NCBI RefSeq assembly: GCF_000002875.2
Contig: NC_009406.2
Coordinates: 607,141 to 653,401, forward strand
Direction: 5' to 3'
DNA length: 46,261 nt
Origin: Leishmania infantum JPCM5
Lineage: Eukaryota; Euglenozoa; Kinetoplastea; Trypanosomatida; Trypanosomatidae
Positions 1-11,081 of the stretch are shown piece by piece. Both the position numbers and the translations under genes were made by a program. The stretch's first letter is position 1. Each line of letters opens with the position of its first letter. The notes beneath the pieces were generated by a model. It searched no databases and had not been told where the DNA came from. It saw only the letters and a program-made list of their open reading frames with translations.

Positions 1-2387
1 TCAGCGACGGCTCCGTCGTCGGCAACCGCCTCGGCAGCGGCAACACTCCCCCCACGCTCTCCGCCTTCAGCTCCCGTTCTACTCCCCCCACCACGAGTCC
101 TTCGAGCTTTCCTGCATCGGCACTGCCAAGCCACTCGACCGATGCGCTGAACGGGTCGCAGGGAAAGCAGCAGCGCCGCGGCAACCGCGCACTACGCGCA
201 GACGCGAAGAAGGACGGTGAGTCACCAACTTCGTCCGTCACCGACAAGATCAACCGACTTCTCGCTCAAAATAAAGGGTCCTTGGCGAACAGCGGCGCCG
301 CCGCGAGTGGGTCGTCTGGTGGCAACCGCGACGCTGGCGGCGCTAGCATTCTCTCGTCGCTGGCCGCACAAATTGGTCACTCTCCGTCTCTGTCGCCCAG
401 CAACGGCGCTACCAGCTCGACACACTCCTCGACGCCGACAGCGGTAAGGACGGTGTCTATGCCGGCAGCGTCGAGCTCAACCGTCGCCGTACCAAAGCCG
501 CGCTCTGTGGAGGTCGCCACAACCATGTCTGCCACGACCCCGGCCTCTATGACCATCCCTGCTGCGGCCGAGTCGCTCAATCCAAAGGTGATGGAGTTCT
601 TCACCAAGGCTGCCGGTTGCTCCCGGCCGCCGCCACCGCTGGTGGAGCCGACAGCGGCGCTGAAGAGCGCCATTGTTATCGAAGAGCCAAAGAACGGCAA
701 GGCGACCGGGGGCCGCAAGGAGAAGGCCACCGCCGCAGCGGCAGGAGCAGCAGCGTCTTCATCATCCGCATCACCCGCCCCTGCGGCTGCTGCTACAGCT
801 TCGAGTAACGCACGCTCTGCACACCAGGCGTCCTCCTCGACGAAGGCACAGAAGGAATCGACAGACCCGACCAACAAGTTTCTGGTAGACGCGTTCGGTG
901 CGATAGACAACCTCGACGCCACCAAGCCCATTATCCGCGCGGCCCCGGAGATTCCGCGCGAGGGACGGTACATTATCGTTGGCGACGTGCACGGCTGCGT
1001 GGATCAGCTGGAGCAGCTGGTCGAGAAGGTCAAGTACGTGAAAGGAAAGGACTGCCTCTTCATTATTGGCGATTATGTGAACAAGGGGCCGGACTCAATC
1101 GGCGCGGTGCGCGCATGCCAGCGCCTTGGCGCGTACGGCGTGCTGGGAAACCACGACTACACCCTGCTGCGGTGCTGTGCTCGTATGCGGCGTCGCCCCT
1201 TCACTCCTGACGACCTCCGCGACCCGGTAAAGCGACTGGCCCAGAAACTCCCAAAGGACTGTGAGTACTACCTGCGTGGTCTGCCCCATATTGTGCGAAT
1301 TCCTCGCCACAACGTCCTCCTCGTGCACGCCGGGCTGAACCCCCAACACTCCTTAGAGAATCAAAACGTCGAGGAGGTGATGCACCTGCGCCGGCTGGAG
1401 ATGGTGCCGAGCAAGCCGGGCATGTTCAAGGCAATCGCCAAGGGGGTGGAGGGGGAGCCATGGGCAAAGCTGTGGAGGGGGCCTGAGATGGTCATCTTCG
1501 GCCATGACGCCTACGCCGGCTTCCAGGCGCATGCGCACGCCTGCGGTATCGATACCGGCTGCGTCTACGGCGACCCGTTGACATGTGTCGTTTACGGCCA
1601 GGACAGCCCCGCGGGTGAGTTTTTCTCCGTGCCTGGGCTGCCCAAGTTGGAGAACGAGATGAAGGGTCTGCCCCCGCCTAGCTCCGACATTTACGAGCAG
1701 GAGGACATGGACCTCGAGAAGCTCATTATTCGACCTACCACGCGCGCCACGCCGGCCGTGATGAACGGCAGCGCCGACTCTCGTCCAGTGTTCCTGGAGG
1801 CACCGCTGGGCTACAAGGAGGCTGAGGAGAGCAACGCGGTCGGTGCATCCACCGCCCCCAGCGTGAAGGCGTCGAACCTCACGGCAACGGTTACCAGCAC
1901 GAACATGGTAATGACGCCCACCTCCACGTCTCCGTTGCGCCTCGCCACACCGACGTGCGCCGTCAATGAGCGGCTTATGGCGACGAACACCGTCAACACA
2001 CGCGAGGTGCAGCGTGCGACACTGCTGGCTCTCTCTGCCACGCGCCAGCTTTCCGCGATCGCGGTGCTGCTCGCGATGCCCCTGTACGATCAAGAAATCG
2101 ACGCAATGCTGGGGTCGGAAAGCGCCGACGAAGTCTCACAGGAGGCCTTCTGGGAGCCCTTCACTCGCCTCATCCTTGTGGCAGCAGCGGAGATGCCCAA
2201 AGACGACGCTGCAACACTTGCAGGGGTGGAGGCGACGCTGCAGCTCGCCTTCGACGTGTGCGAGGAAATGGAGGCGGTGGGGCGAAAGCTGCAGCCGGAG
2301 CTGAAGAAATTTCTGCAGGCGGAGAGAGAGAGCCCTGCGTGGTCCAAGCGGATCGTGAAATGCGCGGAGACGCTGGTGTTGGCGTAA
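1..2387 (+). CDS. ALPH1: ALPH1-type ApaH-like phosphatase, mRNA decapping enzyme (5' partial)
   Basis: The frame is open from base 3 to the TAA at 2385-2387 with no ATG that must be the start, so the gene begins upstream of the window; 794 codons are visible. The first ~310 residues are low-complexity Ser/Ala/Thr/Pro. A calcineurin-like phosphoesterase core follows with all metal motifs: GDVHG (981-995), GDYVNKGP (from 1068), GNHD (1146-1157), LLVHAGL (about 1317-1337) and IFGHD (about 1495-1509). A further ~250 residues form a C-terminal region. Known: trypanosome ALPH1 is the main cytoplasmic decapping enzyme, replaces DCP2, and has the same plan of catalytic core between N- and C-terminal extensions. 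The GDxVNKGP form of motif 2 is typical of eukaryotic ApaH-like phosphatases rather than PPP phosphatases. Inference: this is the ALPH1 orthologue; its neighbourhood with CAF1 supports that. A paralogous ALPH is the main alternative. Confidence 0.85.
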   Translation, partial: SDGSVVGNRLGSGNTPPTLSAFSSRSTPPTTSPSSFPASALPSHSTDALNGSQGKQQRRGNRALRADAKKDGESPTSSVTDKINRLLAQNKGSLANSGAAASGSSGGNRDAGGASILSSLAAQIGHSPSLSPSNGATSSTHSSTPTAVRTVSMPAASSSTVAVPKPRSVEVATTMSATTPASMTIPAAAESLNPKVMEFFTKAAGCSRPPPPLVEPTAALKSAIVIEEPKNGKATGGRKEKATAAAAGAAASSSSASPAPAAAATASSNARSAHQASSSTKAQKESTDPTNKFLVDAFGAIDNLDATKPIIRAAPEIPREGRYIIVGDVHGCVDQLEQLVEKVKYVKGKDCLFIIGDYVNKGPDSIGAVRACQRLGAYGVLGNHDYTLLRCCARMRRRPFTPDDLRDPVKRLAQKLPKDCEYYLRGLPHIVRIPRHNVLLVHAGLNPQHSLENQNVEEVMHLRRLEMVPSKPGMFKAIAKGVEGEPWAKLWRGPEMVIFGHDAYAGFQAHAHACGIDTGCVYGDPLTCVVYGQDSPAGEFFSVPGLPKLENEMKGLPPPSSDIYEQEDMDLEKLIIRPTTRATPAVMNGSADSRPVFLEAPLGYKEAEESNAVGASTAPSVKASNLTATVTSTNMVMTPTSTSPLRLATPTCAVNERLMATNTVNTREVQRATLLALSATRQLSAIAVLLAMPLYDQEIDAMLGSESADEVSQEAFWEPFTRLILVAAAEMPKDDAATLAGVEATLQLAFDVCEEMEAVGRKLQPELKKFLQAERESPAWSKRIVKCAETLVLA

Positions 2388-5300
2388 ATGGCGATATTCG
2401 CCCTGCACCACCTTCTGGATGTCGGCCATGTCCCGTGCCATCTGTGCGCGTGGGAGTTTGCGTCTACGTATGCTTGCGCATAACGGGGGCGACGCTACCA
2501 TGGCGGGTGGTGGCCCTCGTTTGCCTTGAATGCCGCCGCCCTTCCTCTTGAATGCTCGGGAAGAACACCACGCTCCCCCGTTTCTCTCTGCTCGTGCGTA
2601 CATGCGCGTGCGTGTGTCAGAACCTTGTTTTATAGCTGACGCAAAGAACAGAGGGGAGCACATGAAAACGTGAGGCTAGGAGAGGTGTCGTGGCCTGTCA
2701 GGGGAGGGAGGCGCAGGGGTAGGGGGCATACAGCGTGTGCGTGTGGGCGCGTGTAAGAGTCCACATATGCGCGTGCATGCTTGCACCGTTGCCCACAGCA
2801 AAATTCATCGTTCTTTCCATTATGCGTGTGTGTGCGCGTGCGTGCTTTAGTTCTTCCCATTCCGTTCAGAATGACGTCTTGATTGCATTCTGGCAGGCGT
2901 TGCCGCCTCTTCCCCCCCTTTCCCCCTCCCTTTTTTCGTTTGGTCCGCCCTGCGGCGTTTATCGGAGCCCCAGCGTCTCGCTGACGGGCGGCATCTCCCC
3001 ACCTCCCCTGCCGTCGCCAGCCCTTCCCCTTCCCGTTTCCACTCTACCTCCATCCCTCTCCCTATTATTGTGTGCCTGCGAAGGCAGCCGAGGAGCGACA
3101 CGACACCGCCAAGGCCGCTTTTCTTCTTTATGATTGTTTTGTTCTGTTGTGTGTGTGTGTTTTCCCTCACTCTCACTCGTATGTGTCCTCGCCCTTTCCT
3201 CAATAACGGAACGAGACGTGTTCCTCTCTCCTTTCTGTGTGCCCCTGTGTGTATGTGTGTGTGCTCTAGCTCACGAACATCGTGACCGTCGAGGCCCCAG
3301 AGCTATCGCCGTCTTCTCCAGATGCCCCTCCTTTGGAATCGGTGCTGCGAAGGACCTCTTTCCTCTCCCTCCCTCTTGCATAGGGGCGCGCCCACGTCTC
3401 CTTGTCTCGGTCTGTCGTCGAGTGGAGGAAAAGGGAGGGCAGGAAGGTGCGCTTGTGCGTTCGGCCTCGTGCGTTTCTTGTGCTTTTCTTCGATTCGAGG
3501 ATGCACCACGCAGAGGTGAAGCAAGGGCAGTCAGCAGTGTGGCGCTTTGCCCCACGGAGAGCATGGTGGCGTGGGGGGGTCGGGAAAGAGGGGATTGTTG
3601 ATTGGTCAGGGGAAGGGTGGGGGGGTTGGCGCATGCGCTATCGTGGAGCGTGGTCTCTCTCTCTCTCGGCATTCTACCCCAGCCCCCTCCTTCCTTAGAC
3701 CTTTCCCATTGGCTGCTTCTCTCCTCGCGCTGTCTTCGTTCTCTGTGTTTGTGGATTCGCTTCCTCCCCCTGCTCCGCTTGTCACGCACACACACCCCTC
3801 TCTATCGTACCCTGCCCCGCCACCTCGCCGCGATGCGATTTGCCGAGGCGGGTGCGGCGCGCTCATTGTAATTTTGCACGCTCTCACCTACCCATAAACG
3901 GAGAAGAAAGATTGATATGAATGCAGGGCACTGCCGGTACTGTCCACTTACAGATAGACGCACGCAGATGCACAGGGCAGTACAGCTGTACTATGCGCAC
4001 ACGTACCAATAGCATACAGTAGCAAGGGAACCACAGAGAGGTAAGAGAGGAGGGGCGCAGTGCAAGTCGATTTGGATGCCCCTTTTATAACGGCCTTGAT
4101 GAAGCGCTGAGTAGTAGAAAGACAAATACACGCACGTACGCGTGCTTCGACTTTAAAGACGTTCTTGAACACGCACGCACACAGCGTTGCATCATCTCTC
4201 TTCTCTCTCCTGAGTGTGTTTGTGTGTGCCCCGGTGCTGGCTCCTCTCTATCTCTCTGTAAGGTGAGCGAGTCGGTGCTCGAGTGCGTGTGTGCCTTCTC
4301 TCCCTTCTTCTATTTGAGCATGAACCATGCGACGACCACAACCACACACGATCGCCGGTGGGTGGGGCGGTGTAGCCGCGGTGATGGTTTCCCTCTCTGT
4401 GTCTGTGTCACTCACGTTCCCCTCTCACCATGCTCAGACTCCCCCCTCACTCCTTCGCTCCCCCTCCTCTCCTCCCGTCCCCAACCTATTAGCTTTATCT
4501 TCTTTCACATTTTCTTTGTCTCCTCTGTTGTGTGCGTGTGAGTGATGTATTCCATCTTCCTCTTCTATATCTCCCTTTTTATCTTGTGCTTTCTTCATCT
4601 CCTCTGTTGTGTGCGCGTGTGTGTGAACCTCCCTCCCTCCCTTCCCTCGGTGCCCGGCGCCCCCTTCCCCCTCTTCCCTTTCTGTGTCTGAGCCTGTGTA
4701 CGCATGCGTGCGTGTGTCTCTGCTGAGGCGGATATGCACACGCACGTGAAGGTACGCTTTCGGTGGCACTATTCCACGCTGCTTCAAGGCGTCTCTCTCG
4801 CTCGGTGTGCGTGTGGGCATGCTGCCCGCCTCTCTGACAAGGGCGAGAGAAGGGGTGGAGGCACACACCTGTGCGTGAGTGCCGATGGGCAGTGGAGAGG
4901 CGAGACGCACTTTTGCCGTGTATGAGGGATGGCGCGTGCGTGTGCCCCTCATGACCGATGGCGGACCACACATCACCGCCGCGCCACGTACCCCACCTCT
5001 CTTCGTTGTCCGTCACCTTCCGCTCTCTCTCCCTCCTCCAGTTCTCTCCACTCCACGCCAACAAGAGCACCGCAGAGGCTGCCGCGTACACGCGAGCTGT
5101 GCTTTGCGTGGCGGTGTGGCGGTGGCTGCCAAACAACGGCGAGGGGCGGGCAGGAGAGGACGCAGCGGTGGCGGCGAGGCCAACCGACTGAGCCGGAACG
5201 CAAGCGGGGCGCGGCTAGCAGGAGGGAAGGATCTCCCACGAGAGAGAGGGTGCTTTCTTTGCTTTCGCATTATTGTGCTCTTCGAGTGAACCTGATGGCT

Positions 5301-5983
5301 AATGTGCAACCGGTGTGACTTCCGCACTCACACACATACTCTCGCGTCTGCCGCGGAGTGCGGGGTCGACTTGGCGACACACGTTTCGCGTGTCGCGGAA
5401 CTTTTTTCTCACGGTGCCAGCACTCGCGCCTCGCCGCCATCATCACTGCCACCGCACGTACAAAACGAAAAACCCCGTACGCGATGCCAAACAAGGGTGC
5501 AAGGTAGTGGGAAGGTTTCGGTGGAGAGAGGGCGGCGCTGAGAGGGGAGGGCGCGGTGATGCTGCCACACGTGCGTTTGTGAAGGTGAAAAAGGACAGAG
5601 GCGATAGAAGAAGTGAGTACACGCATATCTGCATCTGTGCGTATGAGGACATGCTACCCTGCTCTCTGTTCTCCTCCCTCCTCGTCCCCACCCTGTGCTT
5701 CGATCTCTTCGATTATCATCGCCGTGTGCGCCCCCTCCCTCCCTCCTTTTTTGCTGCTCCTTCTCTTTCGCTCATGCGCGCGTCTGTGCGTGTACGTGTG
5801 TGTGTGTGCTCACGCCATTCGCTAGTCTCTTCTTCCCCCTCCCTCCCTCTTCCTTCCAACTCGTTGGTTTCACACGTGCTCTGCGCTTTACCTCTCTCCC
5901 CGTCCTCTGTTCTCTCGGTTTGCTCCTTCTATGTGTTTGCGGGGTGTCGTCTCTTGACTCCCTCTTTTTCTCATTTCTCTGCC

Positions 5984-6009
5984 CGCGCGCGCGCGCGTGT
6001 GTGTGTGTG
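5984..6009. repeat. (GC)n/(GT)n microsatellite
   Basis: An alternating purine-pyrimidine run of GC dinucleotides passes directly into GT dinucleotides. It lies in the spacer between the decapping gene and the next gene. Such runs can adopt Z-DNA, but no function is visible. Confidence 0.9.
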
Positions 6010-6841
6010 ACTTGACTCTCTCTCTCCCTCATGAGCCTTTGCGACGCACAAATCAGCTGCCTTGTTGGAGCCACGCACGCACGCGCTCGCCTCTTTCTCT
6101 CGCTCTGCGTGCGAAGGCGAGCGCGTAGGGGAGCGTAAGCGCTTCTGCGGAGCGCGCGCGTGTGTTGTGAGCAGGCGGCACCAGCCCCCCTTCCTCTTTG
6201 CAAACCCACGCTCTCGCTCTTCGGTCTGCACCTCGGGCCCTTTTTCTCCTCCGCACGCGTGCCTCGCAGCGCCTCCGAAGGAGCCGGGGTAATACAGGAC
6301 AGTGTATAGAGAGGGGGTGAGACGGGGTCACGGAGAACAGAGTGGAGAATCCACATGTGTGCCAGTCCTCACCCCCGCTCTCCCTTCTATCGGCGTATCT
6401 CACGAGGGAGGCAGGGGAGGGTGCTTGTGAGCTTGTGCCCATGAGGCACAGACACACGCACACACACACTCACCTGTTTCATGTGTGCTTCCCCTCCTCT
6501 TCACCACCCCCGCGATCTGTAGCCAGCTCCTCTGCCCTCACCGGTGCGCGTGCTCTATGTCGTCGATCTTTCAGAGCTCACGCTTCTCCATCCAGATCGC
6601 ACATGCGCCACACTCTTCCTGCTGTGCTCTACTCTCTGTAACACCTTCCCTTCCCCACCACGTGCCGCCCTCATTCTGTGTGTGTGTGTGGCCTTTATGT
6701 CGCTTATCGGCGCTCTACCGACCCGCCAAATCGCTGGTGCATGTCGTCTTTCTTACTTTCCCTTGCCTGGAGGGGCAACCACACGCATTGGTAGGCCGCA
6801 TCAGAGAAGCACACTCACCCACGCTTACCCCTCCTTGCACG

Positions 6842-6934
6842 CTTTTCCTCTTTTTTCCTTTTCCGTCTCTTGCGCGTGGTGACTCCTCCCCCCTCATCCA
6901 CCACCACACCCCCGCCCAAACAACGGCACTGAAG
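6842..6934 (+). promoter_or_regulatory. Predicted polypyrimidine tract and trans-splice acceptor for the 6973 gene
   Basis: An almost pure C/T tract (6842-6870) is followed by about 60 bases without AG; the first AG is 6933-6934. Spliced-leader addition there would give a 38-nt leader in which the first ATG is the one at 6973. This supports the chosen start. It is predicted from sequence only. Confidence 0.55.
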
Positions 6935-6972
6935 TCTTTGCCCGCATCTCTGACAGCGTTTCTGTATTAGCC

Positions 6973-9165
6973 ATGACAGCCATCGCCAAGCTGCCGGCGG
7001 CGAATTACACACGCTTGCTGTACATCGGCAGCGATGTGGTGGCGGCCTGTGACCGCAAGACGGCGCACCTGGTGCAACATCGAGGCGACACCAAGGTGGA
7101 TGAGGCAACATGCATTTCCCCATACGATGCGGACAATTTCGTTCCATGGTTGCCTCCAGGCGCACATGTTGCTCGCGTGCGCGCTGTTTGGTGCATGCGC
7201 AAGGGCCCAGGCTACGCTGTGTTTGCTGAGCGAGCCGGCGAGGGCGGTGCAACCGCAGCGACATCGCCTGACGCCGCTTCCGTCAAGATCATCTCTGACT
7301 TGACAGAGAACATTGTCAGCCTGCACATCTTCTACCAGTCGATTCTTGCCGTGCGTACGCTCAAGCGGGTGCTTTTCTACTCACTGGACCCGTCCCCTTC
7401 AGCGACGACCATAGCCACACGGATAGGCGCCTGCGCGCTTCCGAAGTGGGCGAGCCAACCGGCGGTGGTAGTGGACATAGTCTCGCCTGTGTGCCGCTCC
7501 GCGGCTGCGGAAAAGACCATATGCGTTGCGTGCTTCACATTGGATCGCATGTTTGTGGCCACGGTCGTGTGCCCATCCTCCGCGTCTGCAGCCGTGGTGT
7601 GTCGCACCGCGATGTCCGGCGTGCTGTTCTCCTCATCCCCTGCATCCGATCCCGCTCCGACGCGCGTCTGCAAGTGGGCTGTGCGGTGGTGTAGGCAGGA
7701 AATGCTGATGCTGTGCTTCTCCGAGGCGGATAGAACCCCACGTCTGACCGGGTTTTTCCTCCAGCCCACAAGAGGGTGCGAGATGTCGAAGTGGATGTCG
7801 CCCCAGGAGCTTGCCACGTCGGTGAGCGGCGCCTCGCCTGCTGCGGTGAGGGCCTCCAGTGACATATGCTGTGATAGTGACGGAGCGCGCGTGTGGCTGT
7901 GCGACACTACTACTGGTCCCTCGGTCGTTCTCCGGGAGGTGACAGCTGCCCCACCGAGTGAGCTGGTGCTGACAGGCACAAGTTCAAACACGCGGGTGGC
8001 GATGGCCACGGGTGCAAGCGGAGTTTTTGTGCTCTCAGGCTGCACACTGTATTCTGTGAAACGCAGCCACATGGGTGCCACGAGCGAGTCGGCCGCTGCC
8101 ACGCTTACAGGGACTTCGAATGCCAGCTCTCCTGGCAGCGCATCCATCGCAGCGGTCGGCGACTTGCCAAGGAGGCACGAAGCAAGAATGCGAAAGGAGT
8201 CATCAGCAGCGGAAACCATCACGTGCAAGGCTGCGGCGAGCGAGCGATCTTCGCTATCTGCGCACACGTTGTCAACGCCGTTGCAGCCCGCTGCGCTCAC
8301 CGAAGCCGCTGCGGCATCTATATCGCGCAGCGCACAAATCAAGGACGCCGTGTTGGAGTATGCCATAGGGCACACACTGATCTTTTCAGATATCGTGCGC
8401 GACACCGTTTACGTTCACGAGAGCGGCAGTGCCACCTCTGGCGCCGCCTTCACGCACGATATCTTGAGCGCAATCAGTGAGCGGCTTGACGCGGACCGAC
8501 CTCAGCACGCGCTGGCGCGTATCCGGTACGGCGGTGTGGCGCGGTCACTGCATCCCTACACCGTGCTGGAGCTGTTGCGCTTTCGCCGTGGGCCGTCCGC
8601 GGAAGCAATGCCAAAGGGTCTGCTCCTCGCCATCGCATCGACGCTAGCCGACAAGCCGACACTGCAAAACGGCGGTCTGTGGCGACTCCCCGCCTTTGCC
8701 GCTGCCTCGGCGGCCTTCTTTGATTCGACTGGCGGCAGCGGCCCTTTCACATCAGAGCTGGAGAAGAAGCGCTACGTTGCGGATGTCTGTGACGCCGCGA
8801 AGGCCGCCCTCGCGAGTGGGGCTCTCGGTGCAGCCCGTCTACTGTTCGCTGTGGCTGCAAGGGCGGTCTCTCTCATCTACGGCAGTACTCCTAGGCGCCA
8901 CGTTGAGGCGACACAGCCGTATGGTAAGGAAGAGCAGATGTGCGAGGCGACCATCGCCGAGTGCATCAGCCTTATGCGCTCCTACGTTGAATGGTCTCTC
9001 ACTGCCTCCTCATCTCTGGGCGTCATGTCCGCGCACGTTGGCGCTCCGCACACCCTGACGAAGGAGGCAGCTCTCCGCGATGGCGAGGCGCACCCCATCA
9101 GCACATCGCGGCAGGTGCAGATCCACCCTATGCAAGTGACTCGGCTGCCCAAGAAGTCCATCTGA
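6973..9165 (+). CDS. Conserved-looking hypothetical protein, 730 aa, possible propeller plus helical solenoid
   Basis: I do not recognise this protein. The frame has strong coding character (GC-rich third positions, mixed composition) and begins at the first ATG after a predicted splice acceptor. Roughly residues 1-380 are rich in short beta-prone stretches alternating with Gly/Ser/Thr turns, compatible with a beta-propeller, though no canonical WD signature is visible. A Ser/Ala-rich linker follows (about 380-450). The C-terminal third is helical, with Ala/Leu-rich segments. No signal peptide or convincing transmembrane segment is seen. A propeller followed by a helical solenoid is the plan of vesicle-coat, IFT and related scaffold proteins, but that is inference from pattern alone. 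It lies between the decapping phosphatase and the CFAP47-like gene. Confidence 0.8.
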   Translation: MTAIAKLPAANYTRLLYIGSDVVAACDRKTAHLVQHRGDTKVDEATCISPYDADNFVPWLPPGAHVARVRAVWCMRKGPGYAVFAERAGEGGATAATSPDAASVKIISDLTENIVSLHIFYQSILAVRTLKRVLFYSLDPSPSATTIATRIGACALPKWASQPAVVVDIVSPVCRSAAAEKTICVACFTLDRMFVATVVCPSSASAAVVCRTAMSGVLFSSSPASDPAPTRVCKWAVRWCRQEMLMLCFSEADRTPRLTGFFLQPTRGCEMSKWMSPQELATSVSGASPAAVRASSDICCDSDGARVWLCDTTTGPSVVLREVTAAPPSELVLTGTSSNTRVAMATGASGVFVLSGCTLYSVKRSHMGATSESAAATLTGTSNASSPGSASIAAVGDLPRRHEARMRKESSAAETITCKAAASERSSLSAHTLSTPLQPAALTEAAAASISRSAQIKDAVLEYAIGHTLIFSDIVRDTVYVHESGSATSGAAFTHDILSAISERLDADRPQHALARIRYGGVARSLHPYTVLELLRFRRGPSAEAMPKGLLLAIASTLADKPTLQNGGLWRLPAFAAASAAFFDSTGGSGPFTSELEKKRYVADVCDAAKAALASGALGAARLLFAVAARAVSLIYGSTPRRHVEATQPYGKEEQMCEATIAECISLMRSYVEWSLTASSSLGVMSAHVGAPHTLTKEAALRDGEAHPISTSRQVQIHPMQVTRLPKKSI

Positions 9166-11081
9166 TTACCACCGCCACTGCCGCCATGGAAGCACACGCC
9201 GAAGTGCGTCCCCCAAGCTCTTTTTCCTGGCCCTCCGCTCTAACTGAAGCAGGCCCCCGGATGCAAGAATCCGAGTACTGTGCGCACACGCTGCCAAGGA
9301 CAGCTGACAAGGCGTATCACATTCACGCAAGGCATCGAGAGGTCAGCAGAGCAGGAGTAGTCGACGGAAAAGGCACGAAGAGATGCATGCCAATCAACCC
9401 CAAAGTGCATATGCGCGGAATATGCGGCATCTTGTACATCCGACCGGGTGAGCTGATGAGGCGCAGATGCCGGAACGATGACGAGAACAGCCCAAGTTAC
9501 ACCATCGAGCCCACCAGACCCCGATGTGAAGAGTCTCCACAACACATTATGGATTGCAGCGGCTTGAGGCGAGTGAGGGCGATGCATGGCATACAGGCTG
9601 GGTGCGGGGTCTCATAGGGCCTTAACCTGAGGCTGGCCAACTTCCTCCTCGGGCCCATGCGGCATACGCCTCGAGTGCCCTCTACTATCCGCACGACGGA
9701 CGCCCGCCGCCTCCGCCCTCGAGCAGGAGCGTGGACGCGGCCCGCTTGGATCAAGGCGTGCAGCACACCGAAGTCTCCGTCTGGCGCCGATCGCACAGCA
9801 CGCATGCGCAGAAGGGATGGGGAGGGGCAGGAAGAGCCCGCTGGACGCGTGGCCCGATTCAATAGCAGGATGGTTTCTCCTAGAAGAGCACGATTTAGCT
9901 GTATTCCAAGAGCGGTGGGTGAGGTGTGTTTGCGCGTGTCGGCTTGCCTTCTGGGAGAGTGAAACGCTAAAGAAGAGGCAACTTTGCTCTAACTTGACGA
10001 CTAAAGATGGCGCTCGTCTGCCGGATCCCACATGCACCACTGTCTCTCTCCGTGGCTCGTGCAACGGCTGAAGTTTTGCCTCTGTCTGCGCATGGCCGGC
10101 CGACGCGCGCCCACGGAAGCTGTGCGAGGGATGAATGCGTGCATGCGCCGCTTAAACACAAACCCCTTCAAAAAATAGAAAGTGCAGAAAGCCCGCACGC
10201 GCATATGTTTGTATGTGCGTGTGCATGCGTATGTGGGTGTGTGCTGTAAAGGCGGGTTTGGCAGCGGTGCAACCGCCTCGCATGCGCAGCAGACATGTGA
10301 GAGACACGGCCGTGGTATCGATGGGAGGGGAGTGGGGAATGGGTGGAGGGGGCGTGAGGCGGGAAGGTGGTAGGGGCGCATACTGGCAGACCCGTGCAGA
10401 CTACCGCTGATGTCTCTTTGCTTCTGCCGCTTGCCCTTCTGTGCCGCAGCTGAAGAGCGAAGCCTCGCAGAGAACTCTCACTCCCCTTTCCTTCTTTCCA
10501 TACGCGACGTGAAGACACGTTGCACTCGTCGTCTTCCTCCCCCGTCGCCTCACCGTCTTCTCTTCAGCTTACAGGACCCCTTCCCCTCCATGTTCCTCTA
10601 CCGTCGCCGTGGCGCCTTGCCCTTTCTCAACGTTCGGCCGTCTTTTCTTCGTCGTGCACGTGTGCGCGCGTGCGTGTCGAACAACGCGCCTGCACGCTGC
10701 CATTATCTTCTTCATGCTTGCGCGGTCTTGACTAGCGACTTGGACTTCGCCGGGGAAAGAGGGGCGGCGGTTGCTATCACACAAACAGCACCCGGGCAAA
10801 GACGCTGCGCCGCGCCGCCGCTTCTCTGTCACCTCGCTTTTATTCGCCTACAGACGCGGTGCAGCATATCTTCACCACCCGGCCCTTTCCTTTCGGTTGT
10901 GCAGCTCTTTCTCCACCACCGCACTCCGAAAGTCCCGCCATCGATATCTTTCTGCCTCCCCCACCCCTCTTCTCCTCCCTCGTCTGCCATTCACACGGGC
11001 AGCGCTCTCGCAGGCGGCGAAGCGGTCGAGAAAAAGCAGGCCTTTGCGCAGAGGGACCACGGCGAGGAAACATAGGCTCTC
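9166..11081 (+). other. Intergenic spacer
   Basis: No gene is supported. About 9170-9990 is compositionally mixed rather than pyrimidine-rich; about 10405-10985 becomes pyrimidine-rich toward the next gene. Open frames here show Arg/Ser/Pro low-complexity composition. Confidence 0.55.
10947..11002 (+). promoter_or_regulatory. Predicted polypyrimidine tract and trans-splice acceptor for the CFAP47-like gene
   Basis: A dense C/T tract (10947-10988) is followed by the first AG at 11001-11002. From there the first ATG is 11082, giving a 79-nt leader and supporting that start over the in-frame ATG at 11220. Confidence 0.5.

Larger units (their letters stand above)
2388..6972 (+). other. 4.6 kb gene-free spacer (3'UTR and 5' leader sequence)
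   Basis: I see no believable gene in this interval. The + strand is rich in pyrimidine tracts and TG/CG runs, for example around 2890-3065, 3120-3265, 4200-4720, 5690-6010 and 6840-6870, so many stop-poor open frames exist, but they show low-complexity Ser/Pro/Leu/Cys composition and no coding bias. A short near-duplicate containing cctctgttgtgtgcg occurs twice within 100 bases (about 4515-4535 and 4598-4618). The interval should hold the ALPH1 3'UTR and, near its right end, the leader of the next gene. Confidence 0.6.

Noticed and set aside
7377..8405. 342-codon open frame on the - strand opposite the 6973 gene
   Set aside because: It mirrors a strongly coding + frame in GC-rich DNA, where antisense frames stay open by codon bias; its composition is Ser/Ala/Thr/His-rich and no promoter or splice context exists on that strand.
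9449..9495. ctgatgag motif suggesting a hammerhead ribozyme core
   Set aside because: The required GAAA after stem II is missing (ggaacgatgacgagaac follows) and no closing stems form convincingly.
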